From Anaerolineales bacterium HSG24 (GTDB lineage Bacteria; Chloroflexota; Anaerolineae; 4572-78; J111), in NCBI GenBank assembly GCA_030377895.1, contig JAUCGB010000041.1, forward strand, positions 1 through 33,840: a stretch of DNA of 33,840 nt, written 5' to 3'. The notes beneath the pieces were generated by a model, which searched no databases, had not been told where the DNA came from, and saw nothing but the letters and a program-made list of their open reading frames with translations. Positions within the stretch are counted from its first letter, which is position 1. Each line of letters opens with the position of its first letter. Of the stretch, positions 14,209 to 21,624 are shown one piece after another. The translations under genes and the position numbers were made by a program.

Positions 14209-16317
14209 CTAAAATGGGGACGAAATCAAGCGAAAACCAAGACCCCAGCTAAGGTTGAGCGAAAGGTTGTAGTAACGGTAGGCGGCGCGAAGGGCGACAG
14301 TATTGCTGCGGAACGCACCCCCGCGCAAGACGCGACGAACATCCGTTCTAGTAACATCTTCCCGCCCATCGCCGCTTTTATAGGGATAATCTCGATATTC
14401 AGACCGAGTCCACTCCCACACATTACCGGCCATGTCCAGCAAACCATAATAACTAGCCCCTTGTGGATATTGGCCCACTGGCGTGGTATCTCTTACATTC
14501 TCATTAAAATTCAACAAGCTAACCGTCGGTTCTTGGTTGCCCCAAGGATATATTCGCTTATCCATCCCTCGAGCCGCCTTTTCCCATTCGGCTTCACTCG
14601 GCAACTGGATAGTCCCCCTACGCTGGGCTGAAGGGATGGCCTGATTGGCCCAGTCACAAAAAGCCAGCGCATCATGCCATGTCACCCAAACCACCGGATG
14701 TTGCTCCCGACCACGCGGAGCGGTTTTTTGGCCGTGCCAGCCAAATTGGTCACTCCGACCAATCCCCTCCCAATCATAATCCGAATCTTGCAAAAACTGC
14801 GCCCATTGAGCATTGGTCACAGGAGTACGGGCAATCTGGTATTCAGGCAGATAGACCTCATGCATGGGTTTGGCTCCATCAAGATCATCCGCCCCCATCC
14901 AGAATGAGCCAGCGGAGATTGTAATCCAGTCGAATTGAATTTTAGATTGTTCTACGATCTTGCGCTGTCGTTCCAACTCGGCTTGACGTTTGCGCTCCTC
15001 ATCGGCCTTACGTTCACGTTCTTTTGCCTTGCGCTGTCGTTCCAACTCGGCTTGACGTTTGCGCTCCCCCTTGGCCTTGCGCTGTCGTTCTTTTTCTGCT
15101 TGGCGTTTCCGTTCACGTTCTTCGGCCTCACGCCGTTTCCGTTCCGCTTCTCTGCTTCTCTGCGCCTCCGCGAGAGATGTCTGTTGGCGGAGGTTGGTCT
15201 GTAGTTGACGGATGACTTGGGCTAACGCATCGGTGCCTTGAATCTGCATGTCGAACAAACGGGGGCTGTAGGTTGGGTTGAGGGCCAGATAATATAAATC
15301 GGCTAACAGAGCCGCGCCCACCTGGTGCAGGTTGACGATGGCTTGGCGAATCTGACGCAGGCTCTTTTTTTCGGCCATGCCGCTTTCTATCAGACGGTCA
15401 TGCTCTTCCTCCCAATTCCAGGCCTCGGTCAAATGGAACGGTTGACCCAAGCCCCACAAATTCAGATGCAGATACAACTGCTCATCAGTGATGTCGCTGT
15501 AGATGATGGCCATGGGAGTTGGTTCGAGTAGGGTCGCCATCTGTTTTACTTGGGTATCGAAAATTGAACTTTTGAACGATTTACCAAAAAACTCCACCGG
15601 CCCCAACTCGGTCTGATAATGCTGACTAATAAACTGTTTCAGTTTGCTCCGCACATCCCGCTCCAAGTTATTCCGAAAAGAACGGGGGCAATCGTCGCTA
15701 ATATCGGGCGGCGAGATGAACATCAGCAAACGATGGCGTTGTTGGCCTCGTGTCAATATCTGCTGGAGTTCGGCTCGACTCAAGATTCCGGCCCAATTCT
15801 CCCGATCCCAATCAGCCTGAATCCCGTCCAACCGCCGTTGAATGGCCGACTCCTCCCGTTGGCGCATCAGTTCCAACAGTTGGCGGCTGACTCCACGTCG
15901 CTCGGTCAGGTCTTGCTCTAGCAAGGATAGCTCTTGTTGGCGCAGTTGCAAGGCTTGGCCTAACTGCTGTTGTTGGTTCGCGGCCAAACGGCTATCTTGT
16001 TGTAAGCGGCTCTGATACAGAGTAATCTCCTGCCGTTTCAGGTTCAAACTCTGCTCCGACAGTTGCAAAGCCTGCCGACCCTGCTCCGCCGTGCTGACGA
16101 GACCAGCCTCAACCTCCATTTTACGGTACCGAATCAACTCCCGCTGAATGGTCAGCAGTTCCGCCTCTCGTTGAGTTGCGCCCTGTTGGTATGTGGTGAC
16201 AACCTGCGCCGAATCGTCGCCGGTCATGCTTTGCCAGTCCTCCTCAAAGCGGCTGGCCAGAAAACTGGTTGCCACACCAGCGGCGATACCAGCTAGGCTG
16301 GTGGTTAAAAGTTCCAT
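14209..16317 (-). CDS. Membrane-anchored coiled-coil protein with C-terminal FGE/SUMF1-like domain
   Basis: The start is ATG 16317 behind AGGGAG. In the 702-residue protein, residues 1-22 are a hydrophobic anchor and residues about 45-165 are a Gln-rich coiled coil. Residues about 190-380 form a conserved-looking globular part (RHRLLMFISPPDISDDCP ... AIIYSDITDEQLYLHLNLWG). Residues about 383-458 are a highly charged Glu/Arg/Lys coiled coil with internal DNA repeats, and about 464-702 are a formylglycine-generating-enzyme-like domain (ITISAGSFWMG, LPSEAEWEKAARG, MAGNVWEW, RVLRGGAFR). The two cysteines that make true FGE catalytic are absent from the 'RVLRGGAFRSNTVALRAAYR' region, so sulfatase maturation is unlikely. 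Similar architectures occur as effector or sensor proteins in cyanobacteria and Chloroflexota. Its own terminator follows. Confidence 0.75.
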   Translation of the reverse strand: MELLTTSLAGIAAGVATSFLASRFEEDWQSMTGDDSAQVVTTYQQGATQREAELLTIQRELIRYRKMEVEAGLVSTAEQGRQALQLSEQSLNLKRQEITLYQSRLQQDSRLAANQQQQLGQALQLRQQELSLLEQDLTERRGVSRQLLELMRQREESAIQRRLDGIQADWDRENWAGILSRAELQQILTRGQQRHRLLMFISPPDISDDCPRSFRNNLERDVRSKLKQFISQHYQTELGPVEFFGKSFKSSIFDTQVKQMATLLEPTPMAIIYSDITDEQLYLHLNLWGLGQPFHLTEAWNWEEEHDRLIESGMAEKKSLRQIRQAIVNLHQVGAALLADLYYLALNPTYSPRLFDMQIQGTDALAQVIRQLQTNLRQQTSLAEAQRSREAERKRREAEERERKRQAEKERQRKAKGERKRQAELERQRKAKERERKADEERKRQAELERQRKIVEQSKIQFDWITISAGSFWMGADDLDGAKPMHEVYLPEYQIARTPVTNAQWAQFLQDSDYDWEGIGRSDQFGWHGQKTAPRGREQHPVVWVTWHDALAFCDWANQAIPSAQRRGTIQLPSEAEWEKAARGMDKRIYPWGNQEPTVSLLNFNENVRDTTPVGQYPQGASYYGLLDMAGNVWEWTRSEYRDYPYKSGDGREDVTRTDVRRVLRGGAFRSNTVALRAAYRYYNLSLNLSWGLGFRLISSPF
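14962..15067. repeat. Direct repeat inside the charged coiled-coil coding region
   Basis: A 40-base word beginning CTTGCGCTGTCGTTCCAACT occurs at about 14962 and again at about 15028 without visible change; a shorter piece recurs near 15078. It encodes the repeated KRQAELERQRK segment. Near-identical DNA implies recent duplication within the gene. Confidence 0.7.
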
Positions 16318-16354
16318 GTTGATTTCTCCCTATTTTCATGATGGTACTGAAAAA

Positions 16355-16462
16355 TCATGCCTTTTCTATTGGAGGATGCCAGCCAGCATCGATCCAGTAG
16401 GCACAGCGATAATTGGTACGTTCAGCAACTTGCTCTCGCAATTCAGAGGAAACATTGCTCAT
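16355..16462 (-). pseudogene. Truncated HNH endonuclease, N-terminal remnant
   Basis: ATG 16462 overlaps the TGA of the upstream gene (ATGA), a typical coupled operon start. The 35-residue product reads MSNVSSELREQVAERTNYRC, then AYWIDAGWHPPIEKA and a stop. The start 'LR..V..RT.YRC.Y' matches the beginning of small HNH nucleases, where the next residue should be the second Cys of a CxxC zinc pair; here it is Trp (CAYW). The rest of the nuclease is gone and the FGE-like gene begins 38 bases later. In cyanobacteria the upstream gene's family is commonly paired with a full HNH gene in just this position, which supports the reading. Confidence 0.6.
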
Positions 16463-16899
16463 GCCCCACTCCTTTGTTGCCGCAACGACGTAATATCAAA
16501 GCCCCGCTGTTTCAGCAACACCGCGGCTTTAGCTCGGACTAACATGGTTCGTTGGGCCAGTCTGCTCAGGCGGGTCACTAACGCCTGTTCCTCAGTCGTT
16601 AAGCCCTCAAATTCTCGTTTATCTAACAACTGTTGCATTTGTTCGGTGTATGAGGGAGCAATTTTGGTTTGAGCCGCGTGCCATAAATCATCATCGTCCA
16701 AATAGTCCAGTTGAATTAAATCAAAGCTGATGTCCGCCGGAATCGCCTCATCAGAAAAAAAGTGTCGATACTCTAATGAGATACCTAAAAAGGTTTCGAC
16801 AAATTGCATGATTAGAGATTGCAACTGTTGTTTAGAAAAACCAGATACCTGAGCATCCTGGGTTAAAGGTTCTGGTAGTTCAATGTTTAAGGTGAGCAT
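16459..16899 (-). CDS. Antitoxin-like small protein, HNH-partner family
   Basis: The 146-residue acidic protein starts at ATG 16899 after AAGGAG. It begins with a strand and helix pair (MLTLNIELPEPLTQDAQVSG) and ends with a helical region 'LLDKREFEGLTTEEQALVTRLSRLAQRTMLVRAKAAVLLKQRGFDI'. This 'LL.K...GLT..E...L..L......R..RAKA..LLK.RG' pattern is familiar from small cyanobacterial proteins encoded directly upstream of HNH nuclease or similar genes. The stop overlaps the truncated HNH start by ATGA. The antitoxin or immunity role is inferred from pairing, not shown. Confidence 0.6.
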   Translation of the reverse strand: MLTLNIELPEPLTQDAQVSGFSKQQLQSLIMQFVETFLGISLEYRHFFSDEAIPADISFDLIQLDYLDDDDLWHAAQTKIAPSYTEQMQQLLDKREFEGLTTEEQALVTRLSRLAQRTMLVRAKAAVLLKQRGFDITSLRQQRSGA

Positions 16900-16932
16900 A
16901 ATATTCTCCTTTTTTGCAAAATTACCTTTAGA

Positions 16933-17257
16933 TTACCTGCTCGTGCCGGATATATATCCGGCACGGTATCCTGTCTCTAGCAGAGAGGGCGTTGCGGAGA
17001 CATCTCCGCAACGAGCGAGTAAACGAATCAATCCGCTCCATTCACCGAATCCGCGTTCTTTTACATGCACAGCCTAAAGGCCATGCTACATCTTGTTACC
17101 TGCTCGTGCCGGATATATATCCGGCACGGTATCTGTCTCTAGCAGAGAGGGCGTTGCGGAGACATCTCCGCAACGAGCGGGTAAACGAATCAATCCGCTC
17201 CATTCACCGAATCCGCGTTCTTTTACATGCACAGCCTAAAGGCCATGCTACATCTTG
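16933..17257. repeat. Two tandem copies of a 163-base structured repeat
   Basis: Unit 1 is 16933-17095 and unit 2 is 17096-17257. They differ by only a few bases (a one-base indel in GGTATC(C)TGTCTC and GAGCGAG versus GAGCGGG). Each unit has hairpins GTGCCGGATA/TATCCGGCAC, CTCT-AGC-AGAG, GTTGCGGAGA/TCTCCGCAAC and a small GCCTAAAGGC. Each ends with CATGCTACATCTTG. Partial copies lie at 11658-11740 and 13402-13486. Confidence 0.85.
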
Positions 17258-17272
17258 TTGGGGGAGTGCAGA

Positions 17273-17387
17273 ATATGACCGCTAATCCAGGTGACGCGAA
17301 TGAGTCACGTCCGACAATAGACCTCTTTTTGCCTCAAAATTTCCCCTACGAGTGATAATTCACGAGTTTTTTGATTGGCGGTCATAT
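17273..17387. mobile_element. 115-base element with 15-bp terminal inverted repeats
   Basis: ATATGACCGCTAATC (17273-17287) and GATTGGCGGTCATAT (17373-17387) are complementary at 14 of 15 positions. There is no coding sequence inside. The sequence GATTGGCGATCATACC at about 27931 resembles its right end, which suggests further relatives. Confidence 0.55.
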
Positions 17388-17430
17388 CTCACCAAACCAT
17401 TCCCCGCGCCTGAGTGCCCAATTCAATAAC

Positions 17431-17470
17431 GAAAAACATCTCCAAATTCCAACATAAGGAGACGTTTTTC
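17431..17470 (-). terminator. Intrinsic terminator after the alpha/beta hydrolase gene
   Basis: GAAAAACATCTCC (17431-17443) and GGAGACGTTTTTC (17458-17470) pair with one mismatch. Read on the minus strand the stem ends in TTTTTCGTT. It is about 50 bases after the hydrolase stop at 17518. Confidence 0.65.
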
Positions 17471-17516
17471 ATTCTTCATTCTTCATTCTTCATTCTTCAC
17501 TCATCACTCTTCATTC
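17471..17516. repeat. Heptamer tandem repeat (ATTCTTC)n
   Basis: ATTCTTC is repeated four times from 17471 and then decays into CACTCATCACTCTTCATTC. It lies right at the stop of the hydrolase gene. Such simple repeats change length by slippage. Confidence 0.75.
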
Positions 17517-17517
17517 A

Positions 17518-18414
17518 TCATTCCTGCCATGCCCCCGTACTACTCAGCACCTTAAACAGATTCATTGGTCGCCCTAAAAAACCATCAACGTAGCGCAACG
17601 TCTGCTCACGGGCTTCAAACTGCGGCCAGTGGCTGACGTTGGGCATGAAGCGCATGTCGGCCTTGGGCATTTCATCAGCCATAACACTGGCATCCCGTAA
17701 TGGTACGGTATTATCCTCCAAGCCCCAAATCACGAGGGTCGGTTTTTTGATTTTGTTCAGCTTGCCCCGCAAATTCCCCTCACGCATGCCCCAATAACAT
17801 TCGGCTCTGGTTTTACCCTGTCCGCCATGCCGAGCATCTCCGCGCAAACGGTGATAATCCTCCTCAGACATGCCACTTTTGACGGCTAAAGAAGCGGGAC
17901 GCATAATCCGATCTGTGGCCCAAGCCAACTGCGACTCAAAGAGAGAGACAATCCAATCGACCACGAAAAATCGCTCCAACATGGTAATTGGGTACGACCA
18001 CAAGTTGATAAACAGTGAGAGATTACCTGTAATCGTCGGAGCCAGCAAAATCATACGCTCCACTAAATCAGGATGACGCAAGGCCATAATGAGGGCAATC
18101 ATACCCCCCATAGAATGACCGGCTAAGACGACTTGTCGGTCTTTGCTGACCTGTTGAACCAGACCGGCCAAAAGGTCGGCGTATAGATCCATGGTAATGC
18201 GCTCTGGGGGGCGTGGCGTTTTACCATACCCCGGCAGATCAACGGCCATACAACGATATCGCTTACGCATATTTGGCAGTAATGGAGAGAGAGAGAACCA
18301 TGAACTTGACCAGCCATGGATCAAAATCAGGACCTGTTCACGTTTGCGCCCTTCTTCATGCACATATATGGGCTGATTATTAATTTCGTACAACGTCATT
18401 GATGATTCTGTCAT
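17518..18414 (-). CDS. Alpha/beta hydrolase
   Basis: The 298-residue soluble enzyme has the complete catalytic set: oxyanion-hole HGW at residues 33-35, nucleophile elbow GHSMGG with Ser101, acid Asp234 in 'VIWGLEDNTVP', and base His262 in 'NVSHWPQFE'. It has no signal peptide. The cap region between residues 130 and 210 is of ordinary length. It is the second gene after tal-pgi on the minus strand, 75 bases downstream with a palindrome between, so it may be read through or separately transcribed. Substrates for this superfamily (esters, haloalkanes, C-C hydrolase products) cannot be told from sequence alone. ATG 18414 has only a weak AGG site; ATG 18399 is the alternative. Confidence 0.85.
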   Translation of the reverse strand: MTESSMTLYEINNQPIYVHEEGRKREQVLILIHGWSSSWFSLSPLLPNMRKRYRCMAVDLPGYGKTPRPPERITMDLYADLLAGLVQQVSKDRQVVLAGHSMGGMIALIMALRHPDLVERMILLAPTITGNLSLFINLWSYPITMLERFFVVDWIVSLFESQLAWATDRIMRPASLAVKSGMSEEDYHRLRGDARHGGQGKTRAECYWGMREGNLRGKLNKIKKPTLVIWGLEDNTVPLRDASVMADEMPKADMRFMPNVSHWPQFEAREQTLRYVDGFLGRPMNLFKVLSSTGAWQE

Positions 18415-18443
18415 AGAGAAACCTATGTGATAGGTGACACGAT

Positions 18444-18476
18444 AGACCCTAAAGGTTTTAAAAACCTTTAGGGTCT
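18444..18476. repeat. Palindrome AGACCCTAAAGGTTT..., copy 2
   Basis: This matches the palindrome at 4684-4716 except for one or two bases in the loop. It lies in the 75-base gap between tal-pgi and the hydrolase gene, where it could attenuate transcription between them. Confidence 0.7.
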
Positions 18477-18489
18477 AAAAGCCCACAGT

Positions 18490-21291
18490 CTAAGCTGGAA
18501 TCAATTTCCGAATTGCATCGGGAATATCGGCCTGTTCGATATGGAATCGAATGAGCCGCCGATTATTATCTTGTAGGGCATTGTAATCACCTTGGGCTTG
18601 CGCGGCAACTAAGGTGGCAAAACTGTAGGATTCACCGGGAATCTCCACGTCACTCGCGGGCGCGTGGGTCAGTTGGATAAACAGCCCCTTATTGCCATCT
18701 CCCTTGTGCAGTTGCCCCGTTGAGTGGAGGAAGCGCGGCCCGTACCCAACGGTGGTCGCCACCCGCAGACCATCTCGGAGGCGAATCCGTAACTCATTTA
18801 AGGCCGCGTCGGTTTCGGGAGTGGTCGGCAAATAGGCCATAATGGCGATATAGTCACCCGCTTGAGCCTGTTGCACAAAGGCTTTCAAGGCTTCGTTGAC
18901 CGTTTTGCCCATAACCGGGCCATACGCGTCAATGTCGTCATAATCGAGGGTGGGACTGTCGCTTGGGAGCGAACCGGTCTCATCAAATTCGGCCATAAGT
19001 TCACGGGCTTTCACTTTGGCCGATTCAACGTTAGGCTGGTCAAACGGGTTAATTTTGAGAACTGCGCTTGCGGTGGCAGTCGCCATCTCCCAACGGAAAA
19101 ACTCCTGCCCAAAATCTTCCAACTCATCCATCTCGATTAAAATAACCGGATGCCCCGCCGCGCGGAACAGTTCCATTCGCCCATCCAACTCGGCGTTATC
19201 GTCACCCAACATTCGCAAATAAACGAACAGTCGGTCAGTTTGATAAGCCGCCGGTTCAGCAATCGCCTCGCCCACCACAGGCAAAATCCCCACGCCATGT
19301 TTGCCGGTGCTTTCGGCGACCAGTTGTTCAACCCAGTTGCCCAAAGCCTCGATTTGAGGGGAAGCAAAGAGGGTCATTTTATCCCGTCCGACTAAAGCTA
19401 GTTCGCCCAAAGTAGCACCCAATTGCAAGCCGGGGTTATGCTCAGACGGTGCTTGACAGGCTTGAGCCATGCTGATGGCTCGTCGTAGCAATTTACCTAA
19501 ATCGACCCCCACCAGCGCGGCGGGAACGAGGCCAAAGTAGGTCAAGGCCGAGTAGCGTCCGCCCACATCAGCCGGAGCCAAGAAGACTCGCCGGAATTCC
19601 TGTTCAGTGGCAATCAATTCTAGTTTTGAGCCAGGGTCGGTTATGGCGACAAAGTTTTGGCCGGGCGTGTCGCTCTGTTGCTTGACCAAGTTAAAGAAAT
19701 GTTTATAGAAGGAGATGGTCTCTAACGTACCGCCCGATTTACTAGAGACGACGAATAAAGTTTTGCCGACATCGGCTAACTGATTGGTCACAGAAATGAC
19801 TTGGTCGGGGTTGGTGCTGTCAAGGACGATCAGAGGCAGACCATTTTCTGCCCCAAAAGTGGTCATGAACAGTTCGGGAGCGAGACTACTACCGCCCATG
19901 CCGAGCAGGACAACCTGTTGGAAACCGGCGGTTTTAACCTCTTGGGCAAATTCGGTCAACGTATCAATTTGAGCCAACATGTCAGTGGCGATGTTGAGCC
20001 AACCGAGTCGATTGGTCAAGTCGTTGGTTTGGGCGGCGAGGTCGGGGTCGGGCACCCACACTGTGCCATCAACATCCCAAACCCGTTGATGCACCTGAGC
20101 TGCGTCCCATGCTTTTAGCCGAATATCGACCGAGTTTTGATACTCGCCTAAATCCATCTCCATACGACTGACCTGTTTGGAGACGATAGTCTCACGTTTT
20201 TCTTCAAGGGTGCCCAGCAAATCAACAAAGGCGTTGGCAAAGGAGACCACCCCGTCATCTTGTAGTTTTTTGGTAGCTGAATCGTAATCAACGCCTAGTT
20301 CGACCAGCTTTTCGATCATAGCCGGAGCGTCTTCCAAATCAACCTCTAATGTGGCTTGGGCCTGTCCGTGGTCTTTGAACTGTTCGATGGTAGCAGGTGG
20401 GGCGGTGTTGACGGTTTGTGGGCCAATCAACTCTTCAATATAAAGCACATCAGAATAAGCGGGGTTTTTGGTGCTAGTACTAGCCCACAAAGGTCGCTGA
20501 ACTCTAGCTCCTTTGGCGACTAATTTTTGGAATTTTTCGCTTTCAAATATCTCTTTGAACTTTAAATAAACTACTTTAGCATTGACGATAGCCAATTTGC
20601 CCTGTAACGTGGCGGCTTCGGCATGGCCGGTTTCATCAAGTAATTTATCTAGCAAGGCATCGACTCGGCTGATAAAAAAGGAGGCAACCGAGGCCACTTG
20701 GCTCAAGTCACCTCCGGCGGCATCGAGTTTCTCCAGTCCTTCGATGTAGGCGTTGACTACGTCGATATAGTTCTGGAGCGAAAACATCAGGGTCACGTTG
20801 ACATTAATCCCGGATCCGATAACCTCGCTGATGGCGGGCAATCCCGCTTGGGTGGCCGGAATCTTAATCATCAAGTTAGAGCGTCCCACCGTCTCAAACA
20901 GCCGTTTGGCTTCGGCAATAGTGCCGTCGGTGTCATGCGCCAACTCGGGCGACACCTCTAGGCTGATATAGCCGTCGTCGCCATTGGTGCGATCATAGAC
21001 TGGCTGTAAAATATCAGCCGCTTCTTGAATATCCTCAATCGCTAAGGCTTCATATAAATCCTTGATACCGATGGTCGGATTTTCGGCTAAAATAGCCTCA
21101 AGTTGAGCATCATAAGCCTGACTTTTGCCAATCGCATTTTGAAAGATACTCGGATTGGAGGTCACGCCCATGACGTAATCTTCATTGACCAAGCTGGCTA
21201 ACTTACCACCGGTCAACAAACTGCGTTCGATATTGTCGTACCATAACGACTGTCCTAATTCGGACAAATTCTTCAATGAATTTTCAGACAT
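18490..21291 (-). CDS. tal-pgi: Bifunctional transaldolase / glucose-6-phosphate isomerase
   Basis: The start is ATG 21291 because AAGGAG lies six bases before it; a TTG at 21309 would add six residues that overlap this site. The 933-residue fusion joins two sugar-phosphate enzymes. Residues about 1-370 are transaldolase, with TSNPSIF at 44-50 and the Schiff-base Lys143 in 'LMIKIPATQAG'. Residues about 380-933 are phosphoglucose isomerase, with 'LLGMGGSSLAPELF' at 462-475 and the sugar-phosphate loop 'SSKSGGTLET' at 516-525. Transaldolase links the pentose phosphate pathway to glycolysis, and the isomerase interconverts glucose-6-P and fructose-6-P. The fusion is known in Chloroflexota, some cyanobacteria and acidobacteria, and is one of the main taxonomic hints here. 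Confidence 0.93.
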   Translation of the reverse strand: MSENSLKNLSELGQSLWYDNIERSLLTGGKLASLVNEDYVMGVTSNPSIFQNAIGKSQAYDAQLEAILAENPTIGIKDLYEALAIEDIQEAADILQPVYDRTNGDDGYISLEVSPELAHDTDGTIAEAKRLFETVGRSNLMIKIPATQAGLPAISEVIGSGINVNVTLMFSLQNYIDVVNAYIEGLEKLDAAGGDLSQVASVASFFISRVDALLDKLLDETGHAEAATLQGKLAIVNAKVVYLKFKEIFESEKFQKLVAKGARVQRPLWASTSTKNPAYSDVLYIEELIGPQTVNTAPPATIEQFKDHGQAQATLEVDLEDAPAMIEKLVELGVDYDSATKKLQDDGVVSFANAFVDLLGTLEEKRETIVSKQVSRMEMDLGEYQNSVDIRLKAWDAAQVHQRVWDVDGTVWVPDPDLAAQTNDLTNRLGWLNIATDMLAQIDTLTEFAQEVKTAGFQQVVLLGMGGSSLAPELFMTTFGAENGLPLIVLDSTNPDQVISVTNQLADVGKTLFVVSSKSGGTLETISFYKHFFNLVKQQSDTPGQNFVAITDPGSKLELIATEQEFRRVFLAPADVGGRYSALTYFGLVPAALVGVDLGKLLRRAISMAQACQAPSEHNPGLQLGATLGELALVGRDKMTLFASPQIEALGNWVEQLVAESTGKHGVGILPVVGEAIAEPAAYQTDRLFVYLRMLGDDNAELDGRMELFRAAGHPVILIEMDELEDFGQEFFRWEMATATASAVLKINPFDQPNVESAKVKARELMAEFDETGSLPSDSPTLDYDDIDAYGPVMGKTVNEALKAFVQQAQAGDYIAIMAYLPTTPETDAALNELRIRLRDGLRVATTVGYGPRFLHSTGQLHKGDGNKGLFIQLTHAPASDVEIPGESYSFATLVAAQAQGDYNALQDNNRRLIRFHIEQADIPDAIRKLIPA

Positions 21292-21316
21292 TTTTGACTC
21301 CTTAGTCAATAGTTAG

Positions 21317-21449
21317 GGAATCGGAATTAAATAACTTGTGGCCCACCTTCGACAAGCTCCGACTATGCCTCGCCGCCTGAGCGTTCGACTGAGCTTCACG
21401 CCGAAGTCTTGTCGAAGGCGAAACGCGCAATTTATTTAATTCCGATTCC
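21317..21449. mobile_element. 133-base near-palindromic element upstream of tal-pgi
   Basis: Perfect 18-bp terminal inverted repeats GGAATCGGAATTAAATAA (21317-21334 and complement at 21432-21449) enclose a second inverted pair, CCTTCGACAAG / CTTGTCGAAGG (21346-21356, 21408-21418). It lies 26 bases upstream of the tal-pgi start codon, so it is in or next to the promoter. Confidence 0.7.
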
Positions 21450-21499
21450 TTAGTAGTTCACTGGGTAACAGATACATATCTGCTACCCTCAAAAAAACT

Positions 21500-21620
21500 C
21501 TAGTACTGCTCGGCAGAAGTCCTACGGTAGTTGTAGGATAGGCTTTAGCCTGTCAGTTTACAGGCAGACTAAAGTCCGCCCTACTCTATCTGCGGGAGGA
21601 TTTACGCCGCCTTGTACTAG
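21500..21620. repeat. 121-base inverted-repeat element
   Basis: The outer pair CTAGTAC / GTACTAG encloses an inner imperfect stem (GTAGGATAGGCTTTAGCCTG paired with CAGGCAGACTAAAGTCCGCC and CTAC). It sits just beyond the stop of the acidic membrane protein gene. Words like AGGCTTTAGCCTG are common in dispersed palindromic repeats. Confidence 0.6.
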
Positions 21621-21624
21621 TTAC

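Larger units (their letters stand above)
16900..17517. other. 618-base gap filled by tandem repeats and a small inverted-repeat element
   Basis: From left to right the gap holds two tandem copies of the 163-base structured repeat, a 115-base inverted-repeat element, the terminator of the alpha/beta hydrolase gene, and a run of 7-base repeats. The open frames across the tandem copies encode repeat sequence only and are not called as genes. Confidence 0.7.

Noticed and set aside
14935..15204. 89-residue hydrophobic plus-strand frame (FQLGLTFALLIGLTF repeats)
   Set aside because: It is the antisense shadow of the charged coiled-coil repeats of the FGE-like gene; GAA/CGC-rich codons give Phe/Leu/Ala on the other strand.
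16992..17285. 97-residue plus-strand open frame with an internal repeat
   Set aside because: It spans the two tandem copies of the structured repeat; the protein repeat simply mirrors the DNA repeat.
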